Source: Gamarada debralockiae (lineage: Eukaryota > Ascomycota > Leotiomycetes > Helotiales > Hyphodiscaceae). Taken from it: a stretch of 18,784 bases of DNA. The stretch lies in NCBI GenBank assembly GCA_002803225.1, contig NXFV01000483.1:1-18784 (forward strand), written 5' to 3'. Below are positions 1-9,495 of this stretch, piece by piece; within the stretch, counting starts at the first letter, position 1, and every line of letters begins with the position of its first letter. A program made the translations under genes and the position numbers. The notes under the pieces were generated by a model, which did no database searches, was not told the DNA's origin, and saw only the letters and a program-made list of their open reading frames with translations.

Positions 1-1399
1 CTCTGAGAAGATCATGTAAACAATCCACTTCCTCCTTCGAGATCTTTGAATGTCCGGGTTTGGATAAACGATTCATCTCTTGAACGGGTCGGTTCCAGTC
101 TATATGCTCCATCCCTTCTGAAAGATTGATCCTTTTTTCGTCGATATCTTGGCCCTCGTTTGAATACTCCAGACCTGCTGAAAGATTAATGCCATCTTCA
201 TCCTCATGACGTTGCCTATTATCTTCGCCGTTAGCTCGGTCGTCAATCTCCTCGATACGGGTCTTCAAAGTCACATCCAAATACTTTAGCTCGTCTCCTG
301 ATTCTTGTCGTCGTAGCTCAACTTTGGACTAAGACCCGTGGCAGCGCTCCCAACAAAGCATAGATCTCTGCAATAATCTCCTACTTTTCACCGAATTCGG
401 GCTCGAATATTTGGAATACCGGATCTCATTTCAAAGATTGAGCAATCGAGTGCCCAGACATCGGACGGGCGAAAGAAACTGTTCTTGAGCAGAGCCCTGG
501 TGGGTAGAAGTGGAGAGGAATTCCGTGAGCAGCAGGCTTGCTTTTGAATGGGAAGTAAAGCTTCGCCGAAGTCGACTATTCGAATATTGCCTGTATTTTA
601 ATCCAACAACCGAGTAAGGCCTACAAGCTTAACCAAGTATGTCGGTGCGGATTCAGGTACGATTGAATCGCTCAATGCAGGTCGCAGTCTCCATGACGGG
701 GATCCGAGTCGGTCATAGATCTCTTGATCGGTCTAGGAATCGAAGCCGGATATTTTGAGCTGAATATTGTCGCTGGTGAGGTCTCTATGGCAAACACTGC
801 GACAGTCTCAGAGTCAGCTTGCATCTCTTGAGGTAGAAGGATGAACTAGAATGAGAGATTGAGGATTTAGAAGAACAAGGAAGAAGTTGCTCCCAAAATA
901 CGTACTCGACAGCTTCCGAGTGCATCCAAGCAAGGGCCTGCGTGGCCTGAAGTGCAGCTCTCCTCGCGTCCTCCGCACTCAATCTTTTACCTTCTCTCGC
1001 GAGCCCGCAACGCTCGGCCCAGCAGCGTGTGAAACGATACCAATATGCGTGCCCTTTGGCCCCTTCATCCGGAAATTTTCGATGGGGAGATCAATGAATT
1101 TCTTGACATAGCCATGGACACAGACCATTTTCTCGCGAGGTCGACAATACGCAGTGCTTCAGTTCTTGGGTCCATGACTCCCATGATACTCTTTGCAGCC
1201 ATGCTGACCTTGACAGAGGCCAACATTTGATCAGGACCACGAGCGAGCCAAATTGTTGAGGTGCCTCCGAAGCTAAGCTTACGGATGATTCTGTATTTCT
1301 GGTGAGGGTAACGACGATGTGAACTGGATGGAAGCCGCCTGCTTTGTATTCCTCGATGTCTTCGACATTATCTGATCGCGGAGGCTTGAATTGCGCCAT
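1..1399 (-). pseudogene. Decayed SRPK-like protein kinase, 3' end beyond the window edge
   Basis: SR-protein kinases phosphorylate RS-domain splicing factors. This copy keeps their landmarks in order. The ATG is at 1399-1397, then GGFHPVHI, a glycine loop (KLSFGGTSTIWLAR, about 1283-1240), GPKGTH, the catalytic loop CHRDLTSDN (HRD at 789-781), DFGEA (565-573) and PSDVWALDCSIFEM (about 465-425). A final open stretch (328-1) ends with a kinase-like SKEEVDCLHDLL. One intron (797-905, GTACGT donor, CTGAC branch, CAG acceptor) still joins its exons in phase. The frame is broken near 1300-1316, 1131-1136 and 985-1015. Stops interrupt it at 733-735, 598-600 and 381-383, with another shift near 400. 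No single intron set I could find repairs these breaks, so I call it a pseudogene. The family assignment is firm. The exact number of lesions is less certain. Confidence 0.85.
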
Positions 1400-1571
1400 C
1401 TTTGATGATCGCTCTGTCGAGTTGAACAATTAAGTGGATGGTTGCAAGGAATTGAATGCTGCAAATATCTAGTCGCTGGTCTGTTTCGGGTGGTTTTGCA
1501 AAATGGTTGTTGTGAAGCCGTTGATGGCGTCCAACTTTGACGGGGGAACGATGACTTTTTGTATTGCATTT

Positions 1572-1625
1572 GAAGCATTGGAAGCATTGGAAGCATTGGA
1601 AGCATTGGAAGCATTGGAAGCATTG
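1572..1625. repeat. Minisatellite, 9-bp unit GAAGCATTG x 6
   Basis: Six perfect tandem copies are followed by a partial unit (GAAGC). The unit length is a multiple of three and contains no stop codon in several frames. It therefore produces spurious ORFs on both strands encoding Glu-Ala-Leu, Met-Leu-Pro or Asn-Ala-Ser repeats. Flanking stretches 1400-1571 and 1626-1860 show no gene. Confidence 0.97.
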
Positions 1626-1860
1626 GAAGCGAATCTCCGCAATTGCGTGAACAACTCACATCAAAGGCGACAGGCAAACTCGCTTAGACCCTTGTGCCCC
1701 TGATGGGAATCAAAAAGCCAGCTGTGATTCAACGCCAGAGAGTGGATGATTGTGCTCCAATGGTGCCGTGGGAAAGACTTCATAAATAAAACCCGTACGC
1801 TCATGTGCAGCAAAATAATCTTGAGCTGACGCTTCCCGCGACGATTCGTAACATGCACTC

Positions 1861-1944
1861 AATGAATGAATCAATGAATGAATCAATGAATGAATCAATG
1901 AATGAATCAATGAATGAATCAATGAATGAATCAATGAATGAATT
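1861..1944. repeat. Minisatellite, 12-bp unit AATGAATGAATC x 7
   Basis: Seven tandem copies; only the last base of the last copy differs (C to T). The unit is itself built from the tetramer AATG/AATC, so it probably grew from a tetranucleotide microsatellite. Open frames across it (Met-Asn-Glu-Ser repeats on plus, Ile-His-Ser-Leu on minus) are by-products of the unit length. Confidence 0.97.
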
Positions 1945-2043
1945 AATTCCCCAATCAACAAGGCCTATAATCAATTATCTAAGTCTCACTAGATCAATCG
2001 AACGAATGATTCTTTGTTTAACCAATCGATCATATAACTGATT

Positions 2044-2125
2044 AACAGCGTTGTGGATTGATAACAGCGTTGTGGATTGATAACAGCGTTGTGGATTGAT
2101 AACAGCGTTGTGGATTGATAACAGT
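2044..2125. repeat. Minisatellite, 19-bp unit, 4 full copies plus a partial
   Basis: The unit AACAGCGTTGTGGATTGAT starts at 2044, 2063, 2082 and 2101, with a truncated fifth copy at 2120. The four full copies are identical, so expansion is recent or the array is kept homogeneous. There are no spacers, so this is not a CRISPR array. Confidence 0.97.
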
Positions 2126-2137
2126 GTGACCACATTT

Positions 2138-2473
2138 GCGACGTGCAACAGAACTTTTCGCGGTTTTTTGAAGGTGGATAACGGGTATTTTGAATCGTTC
2201 AAATCTTTTGAACGATTGAGAAGGACTTTACATTTCTCCAATATCACGTGACAAACCCCTTTCCACCTCACGTGCCAACCCACCTCAAGCCACCAACCCT
2301 ACAGCAGTAAGCCGCGGCATACAACTGCGACATGCAACAAAGTACCGTCGTAGCCACGCCAAGGTGTCAAAGATTTTTCTGCTTTGATGTCCCGTCGATC
2401 TCTTATGGCAGTGGTTTTAGCCGCGGTCAAACGGGCAAAATGTGACTTGGACCGCGGCAAAAAATGCCACGTG
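2138..2473. promoter_or_regulatory. Gene-free patch dense in CACGTG and CCGCGG motifs
   Basis: CACGTG, the core bound by bHLH factors in fungi, occurs at 2245-2250 (inside the 8-bp palindrome TCACGTGA), 2269-2274 and 2468-2473. CCGCGG occurs at 2312-2317, 2421-2426 and 2452-2457. A 13-bp near repeat GCGAC(G/A)TGCAACA lies at 2138-2150 and 2327-2339, with a weaker relative near 2683-2694. No coding frame is convincing here. The motifs are seen directly; a regulatory role is inference, and no adjacent gene start is evident. Confidence 0.4.
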
Positions 2474-3059
2474 AAAAGCTTTTGATTTGCTAACGAGCGG
2501 CTATTGAAGTATGGGATATTGCTATTGCAGGGGAGGGGATAATATAGTAGTGAGGTAGTAAGGGAACACTTCGTGGCGGCAGATGAAAGGAGAGGATGCT
2601 GGCCAGAGGCGAAAATTGACTGCGGCCCTCCCGCTCAGGGCCACTCGCCACGACGCGGATACTTTCCCGTGGCGTTATGTAGATGTGCAACAAAGATTGA
2701 AACCACGATAAATTTTCCGAGATAATGTCATGAGCACTCGCTCACTATCTCAACAGCTCGTCTCAAACCCCGCCCTCTTCCTCACTCTCAATATCACTCA
2801 CCTCCCCCAGGCGATACTAACCTCCCCTTTCTCAAACGCAGTCAAGACTCGAGAAAAAAAAGAAGTCTAATATATGCTCACCAACCACTCACTATCATAC
2901 TATCATCCTATACACTAACTACATGAATGTAATGGCAGCCAAGCCGAAGCTCCACTACCAAAATCCGCGCCCTGCGCATGCTGATCAAATCCATCTACGG
3001 CCCAACTACCAACCTATCTACCCATCCAACCACAAAGAAGAAGTGCCAAAGGAAGGTAT
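2474..3059. other. Intergenic, includes the 3' flank of the oxidase gene
   Basis: No ORF here looks like a real protein. A plus-strand CT-rich stretch at about 2740-2870 resembles a fungal promoter or leader, but no plus-strand gene follows it. The segment next to 3060 is probably the 3' untranslated region of the minus-strand oxidase gene. Confidence 0.5.
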
Positions 3060-4894
3060 CTAGAAATTTTCTTTGCCCCAGCAGAAATTGAAGCCTGATT
3101 TACAGTCAGTATGTGTTGTTGATGGATGATGGTGTTGATGGTCGATGGAGATAATGGGAATCTGGTGGTATAGTGGGAGATGGATCGAAGAGGGAAAAGA
3201 AATGAGAAGAACGTACCCGGTTCACTATACATATTACACTTGATATGCAACTGGCTCCCCAAAACCTTCGGCCCACAAAAGAAAACACCGGCCTCCGCCG
3301 GACTATGAATCTTGCGAACACTTTTAAACACCATATCCCAATTCGGTCTTCCAAAGTTCGTCGGCGCCCTGAGACCCGTGATCGCATCACGATCCGCATT
3401 CGCATCGTTAATCATGATATTCGTCGCGTCATCGACCTTGATCTTCGCCGTCAAGTATGTGTGGATTTCGATGTGGTTGTCCATGTCTTGGGCTTCGATG
3501 GCGAGGAGTAGAGAGCGGAACCATTCGAAGGACCCGAAGTCACGGCAGACCCAGAAGAAGTAGACCTTGCGGAGACGAGTCTTCTTTTGCGGGTAGTTCA
3601 TGCGGTACCAGATAGACTTGAGAATTGAGGCGAAGGGCGTGACTCCAATACCTGCTCCGACTAACATGGCGATCTCGAACTTAAAGACGTCTTCAGAGGC
3701 GGAGCCGAAGGGGCCATCGATGTAGACTCGAGGAAGGACTCGACGGATGGCAGGATCGACGCCATCGGACCCAGTGTCGTTCTTGTTGACGGAAACCACT
3801 TGTGAGGCATCCTTTCCCCCTGACTTTGGCTTGTCGATCTCACATCCAAGAATTTTGCCGACGCCCTTGGTGAAGTCACCTACCATACGCATATGGATGG
3901 AGATGTAATCTTCTTCTGGAGCGGATGTAAGGGTGAAAGGGTGATACTGCCAGACTGAATACTCGGGACAGCAGAAGAATATGTATTGACCAGCTCTCGT
4001 CTTTGTGTTTTCCTTCTTGATCTGGATCTCGCATACCATGCTAGGATGTTGCACGACCTTAGAGATGTACGTCTTGTGCTTGCCGCGGATCTCACGAGCA
4101 ACACGCTCCAACAGGTAGATGTATCCCCCATACATCCAGTATTGCCAGAAAACTCCAATGGCGGTCGATCCAAGGCTAACACAGTATGGTGCGAAGTCGG
4201 GTTGAATCATACAGAACGCTCCGTGGATGGACCAAAAGACGAAGAACACAATGAACATGTGATGTGTGTACCAGAATCGTTCGAAGTTAGCTCGGCGTGC
4301 CTTCTCAACCGATGTAACCACCATGCACATGAGTGCAATCAACATGATATATCCAGACCATCCGGGGCCAGACACGAAATTGGCAAGAAGCCATCCACCA
4401 ATACCCAAGTTGTTCTTTGCTGAGATCTGAGCGAAGTTGTTCCAATGAGCGATCGTGTGTACCCAAGAAAAGAAGACGATGGACCACGCTGTGGTCTTGT
4501 GGAAAGTAATGTTCTTGTCGAATTGAATAATTCCGTTCAAAGGTGTTTGTCGAGCCAAAGAAATCAGCGTTCTGCAAACCGGGAACAAAATCATCGCGAC
4601 ATCGAAATGGAGAGTCAAAGCTGCGGCACGAGCAGTCGGGTATGTAAGGCCGAAGGTACTTCTCGCAAGCTTAAGATTGTCCTTGATCTGGTAGTTCATG
4701 AAACCGAATGCGAAGACCATAAGATGGATAGCGGCGAAGACGAAGACGAAACTGGTAACCAGTTAGCAATGCTTTCATTGAGGACGCTTACTGAGAACCC
4801 ACAATCGACGATATCCTTCGTTCACCATCCAACGATCGAACCGTTCCCGCGCATTGAGCTCCCTCGGCTGCTCACCACTCATCTCTCCCGACAT
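3060..4894 (-). CDS. noxA: NADPH oxidase catalytic subunit, NoxA/Nox1 type
   Basis: This membrane flavocytochrome passes electrons from NADPH through FAD and two hemes to oxygen, making superoxide. In fungi it serves hyphal fusion, fruiting and infection structures with the regulators NoxR and Rac. My model has exons 4894-4803, 4751-3217 and 3094-3060, giving 553 residues. The introns are 51 bp (donor GTGGGT) and 122 bp (donor GTACGT). Heme-ligand histidines appear at about H115, H129, H194 and H207 with the family's 14 and 13 spacing. HPFT (FAD) is near 301, DGPFG near 376, GAGIGVTPF (NADPH) near 396 and a CGP motif lies towards the C-terminus. The last exon supplies the conserved ending GFNFCWGKENF. 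The start could be 4900, 4894 or 4882, and an in-frame ATG at 4978 would add 28 residues. I prefer NoxA to NoxB because of the short soluble N-terminus and the recalled NoxA-like ARERFDRWM motif. Confidence 0.93.
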
Positions 4895-5122
4895 CAACAT
4901 GCGCGTCAAGGGCGGCCATCTCGATCTCTCCGACACCTTCACCGACCCAATACTATTCCTATCATATCCCTTCTCCATATTCCTAGCGTTGCGACGTCAA
5001 GTCGACTTTCCAAGCTCCCTTTTCCTTCTCCTATGCGTCGTTGGTCGTATTCCTCCTCCCGATTATAAACAGCGATGTATTCCGTAGTAGACAGTAAGGT
5101 ATTAAAAGGACAGTAATATCAT
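4872..5122 (-). promoter_or_regulatory. Upstream AUGs in the oxidase leader
   Basis: The predicted leader contains a 6-codon uORF (5122-5102), a short uORF (4965-4939), an in-frame ATG (4978) and a 15-codon uORF (4919-4872). The last has G at -3 and +4 and overlaps the likely oxidase start. These could lower or condition translation. Whether they lie in the mature mRNA depends on the real transcription start. Confidence 0.5.
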
Positions 5123-5204
5123 TCAGAGCCCGCTGAACTGACAGAAGCTCCAAATAGAAGGTTAGTTGGAAGAAGTGAGCGTGGTGGTTAAGGAGCGTGG
5201 GAGC

Positions 5205-5368
5205 CTGTGGGATGAGACACGAGGTCGTCAGCGAAGGTGTCTTCTGTATGTTGGGTATGAGAAGGTAGAAGTAGGGCTAGGCTAGTCGCAGAACAGAGCA
5301 GGGTAGTGTGAAGCATGCAAGGCACAAGACGAAATTAGAATTGAGGCAAAAGGACAGGATCAACGTAC
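5205..5368 (-). other. Predicted 5'-leader intron of the oxidase gene
   Basis: On the minus strand an AAAG|GTACGTTG donor at 5368 is followed 164 bp later by a CTGAC branch site and a CCCACAG acceptor ending at 5205. All three match splice signals of confirmed introns in this window. No coding sequence lies on either side, so it would interrupt an untranslated leader. Confidence 0.55.
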
Positions 5369-5429
5369 CTTTACACAATGCCTGCACCGGTGGTGGCTGC
5401 CTTCCAATATCCGTCACGTCCGTATTAGG

Positions 5430-5570
5430 AGGATGGAAGGTTTGTGTGTGACGTGCAGATTGCAGATGAGGAGGAGGGAGGAAAGAGGAAGCAAGACAAA
5501 GCAAAGCAAAAAGATGCCAAGAAACGAAAAAAAGAGGTTTGGGTAAGAGAAAACGGCGAATGGGAGTCGG
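5430..5570 (-). promoter_or_regulatory. CT-rich promoter tract of the oxidase gene
   Basis: Read on the minus strand, this stretch is strongly pyrimidine-rich (CTTCCTCTTTCCTCCCTCC and similar) and sits just upstream of the predicted leader exon. Such CT tracts commonly precede transcription starts in filamentous fungi. I see no clear TATA box. Confidence 0.4.
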
Positions 5571-7319
5571 GTCACGGTTTATGCGGTGGCGGCACACACT
5601 GCACAGAGAGAGGAATGGCCTGGCCGTACGTCCACTGTCTGAGCATGTAGAACCATTCCAGTCTCATGGGTACCCACGTTGGCTCCAATTGCCTCGAACG
5701 CCTCTTACCCACCTGACCATACGCGGTGCAGCGCCTCATCCGCCCCGCTGTGTGGTCGGACGGTCGAAACAAGAAAGCCGCATGGGTCTTGGAAGGCCTT
5801 CTGATTCGGCGGCCGAGGGCCGTTTCCAAGTCCTCGGCATGCTGCATCGGTGTGGTAGTAGTGGAACGCGTAGGTTCTTGTTTGAACTCGCCTCGGCCCA
5901 CCATTGTCAGGGGGTTGGAATCGAGGATTGTCGATATCAAGACAGTGCGCGGTGATACATTGGTGGTGAGTGATGCATATCCAGTCCAAATCACCCATGT
6001 GCAGAAGTTCTTCTGCGTAAACCCCAGACGTTGCCATCTAACCGAAGACATGTAATTGGAGGAGACCCGTTCTCCTGTTCGTCGCTTAGTTTCACATCTC
6101 GCAAAATGGTTTCGGACTAGGATTCTCTAACCGCCTAATCTCCGGGTCGTATCAGAACACCAAAGTAGCAGCGCCGGAAAAAATGCTTGGTGAGGTTATT
6201 TTGAGCACGACTGAAAGGAGAGGGATCAAGATTCTGACAACTGGCAAATGTACCAATGTACTATCGATAGGGCAGCTAGGGCTTACATCTAGGGCCATAT
6301 ACCTGGACGGAGATCATAGAACCGTCTTCAACTTTCTCGCCTCCCCTTTCCCCTTCCCATTATTTCCCCACGCCATTCCCGTCGTCCTCAAAAGACCCAG
6401 GAATAAACCCCTCCCCCTACTGTATCGAGCCCCGCCTCTCTCCTTCCTCCTCATGTCACATATCCGCCCAGCTTCGTCATCTCAGTCCATAACGTAGAAG
6501 CCAAACTCATTCGCTATTTTACCTTCCACTATTCATTCCCCACCCAAATCATCCGATATCCTGAGATCCTACTCAGCCATCAAACACGTCTTGCAACGAA
6601 ACATCTCCAAGACCCTTCAAGAATCAACGTCACCAAAAATCGTACGATTGCGCTTAGACAGACCCACTAGCAATTTCATGCACTTATTCAATGTCCATAA
6701 CCTGACAAACCCACCCAACGTCTTTGTACCTCCGTACCTCCGTACCTGACCTCCGAACTGCCGTCTTGCACCGTGCACACAGTCTTTGCCTTCCCTTCCG
6801 GAGGCTCTGATTGACTTTCTAATTGCGCATTTGACACTGGCATTGGCCATCGATCTCCCATATCCACCTACAGCTTTGGCACCAGCGCCAGCACCGGCAT
6901 TCGGTCACTCGCCTCCTTCTCCACTCATGGCTTAAACAGCAGTTTAGGTCTTTAGGGCAAGCCCGGCAACAAGGAACGAGGCTCTTGGTCTATGATTAGA
7001 AACACCTTGGTGTTTGACAAGAGCGATCTCAGAGGCTTGCCGTCTCCGCCTACCTTGCCCCACTTCCCGAATCAACAACGAATGACTGAAGGCTTAACTT
7101 ACCTTGTCCTCTTTGGGATCCTGGATGGTTATCATGTAAGTTCATCTCCTCTTTTCCACTCAACGGCAGTCACACTGCAGCTAGATTTGGGATGGCAAAG
7201 AATGATAGGGGAAATGTGCCATTCAGCCCACCAACAGCTGCATGAGCGCGGGACGGCGAGGTATGAAGGAGCTAGTACACGTGTACATGGCAGAACTCGA
7301 CATGGAAGGCAATAAGAGA
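5571..7319. other. Long stretch without a convincing gene
   Basis: The longest open frame (6051-5572, minus, 159 codons) has no recognisable domain, and overlapping frames on plus are just as open, so I do not call it. A plus-strand pyrimidine-rich tract at 6325-6480 resembles a promoter, but no protein-like frame follows. A short tandem GTACCTCC (6726-6741 plus a partial third copy) is present. No tRNA or rRNA was recognised. A non-coding RNA cannot be excluded. Confidence 0.4.
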
Positions 7320-7438
7320 ACTAGTCAACGGGTGCGAATTCCTCATGCATTCATTCAGAGTTCAGTCTGGCAAGAACAACAGGGGAAGGCCATGACGACC
7401 AGTCAACGTGTGAAAAGTTCCTCACCCATGCCTTCAGA
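7320..7438. repeat. Imperfect direct repeat, about 40 bp, two copies
   Basis: Copy A (about 7320-7359) and copy B (about 7399-7438) share TAGTCAACG/CAGTCAACG, then GTG, TTCCTCA, ATGC and ATTCAG/CTTCAG in the same order, with small gaps. The spacing is about 79 bp. It looks like an old local duplication in intergenic DNA. Confidence 0.6.
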
Positions 7439-7725
7439 ATGGTAAACGTCAAGGTAATGAAATGAACCAATAATTGTCTGCAAAAGATCCAGAAGTGATG
7501 CATTGACGGCCCTGAAATCAACGAATAGCAAAAAAGACTAAAAAAGGAAAACCGAATGCAATATGACATCTATTCCCTCCCACGAATGCTATCAAGTTCA
7601 AAGTCCATTGCTGTTTTCCCTTCATACCCATATTCCTCCCCCACTCCTCCACCATATCGAAAGCAAAACCCAAGCTCACGTTCACACACCTTCCATCACT
7701 ACCTATCTGCCCGTTGTGGCTCTCA

Positions 7726-8721
<996 letters not shown>

Positions 8722-8814
8722 CGCGACGGTTGTGTGTGTTGTTTGGGGTTATTGAGGTTGTTTATGGTCGAGTACGTTGGTGTTCTGGACGGCGTAGTCA
8801 AACAGTTCGAAGTT

Positions 8815-8912
8815 CTAGGACAATCGTTGTCAGCCACTAAAACACGCGAGCGGCTATGCAGAAAGATGACGCAGGATTCACTCATCAGGATGCGAAGGGG
8901 AATGAGACGTAC
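8815..8912 (-). other. Predicted 5'-leader intron of the E2 gene
   Basis: A GGTACGTC donor at 8912 and a CTGAC branch with CTAG acceptor ending at 8815 (minus strand) define a 98-bp intron about 93 bp upstream of the E2 start codon. It would make this a six-exon gene. Confidence 0.6.
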
Positions 8913-9495
8913 CAGAGGCCGTGGGGATGTGACGTTGTTGATGCTGGTGGAGTTTGAGGGTTGGGTTGATCTTGGGGAGAAAGTTGGGTTGGTTTGTAGT
9001 CGGAAGCAGGAATAGTGAATTCGTCGAATGGGCGACGGGTTTTACGCAGGAAATGGAAGCGACAGGCGCTGAAAATTTAGCGAGGGAAAAGGAAGAAACC
9101 ACGAGCCACAATCTTGGGATGACTGATACGTACGAAAGCATTTACTCAGAAAGCCTAACTATTTCTACCCACTCACATTAGAAATCTAGAATCATCGAGT
9201 CTATTCTATGGACGCTTTCACTGCAGTTCGAGTCCACTCTCTATATTGCTATTCGAAACTCCAAATCCATCTTTTGTTTACTCGAAGTCACACCAAATCC
9301 ATTCACGACATTACTCCGAAGACGGACGTAAATTCTGCTGTTCCGGAATCCATCTCGCTTTCGTTCACCCCTTCAGCTGCATTTATTACAAAGATTTTCA
9401 TTGTATATGAGTGATCACCAAACATTCAGGGACCATGAAACCTTTATGACATTTACATTTGAGTGAATGGCTCAATCTACTTCCATCTGAGCGAT
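8913..9495. other. Intergenic: E2 promoter and dehydrogenase 3' flank
   Basis: No protein-like frame is present. The left part should hold the E2 promoter and leader, and the right part the 3' end of the minus-strand dehydrogenase transcript. No canonical TATA or repeat was seen. Confidence 0.5.

Noticed and set aside
1..1399. RIP mutation as the cause of decay in the kinase
   Set aside because: The TAG at 733-735 could come from TGG, but the region is not AT-rich and the other lesions are frameshifts, so RIP is not supported by eye.
1503..1703. ORFs with Glu-Ala-Leu, Asn-Ala-Ser or Met-Leu-Pro repeats
   Set aside because: They exist only because the 9-bp repeat unit has no stop; both strands are open and no other protein feature is present.
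1710..2041. ORFs with Met-Asn-Glu-Ser or Ile-His-Ser-Leu repeats
   Set aside because: By-product of the 12-bp repeat; flanks show no coding signal.
2044..2125. Possible CRISPR-like array
   Set aside because: Units are contiguous with no spacers, and the genome is eukaryotic.
4445..5068. 207-codon plus-strand ORF
   Set aside because: Antisense shadow of the oxidase exons; no domain, and the minus strand carries the conserved protein.
5572..6051. 159-codon minus-strand ORF
   Set aside because: No recognisable domain, equally open overlapping frames on plus, and no splice or start evidence.
9190..9250. tRNA-like T-loop GTTCGAGTCC
   Set aside because: The flanking bases do not pair as a T-stem, and no acceptor or anticodon arm can be folded.
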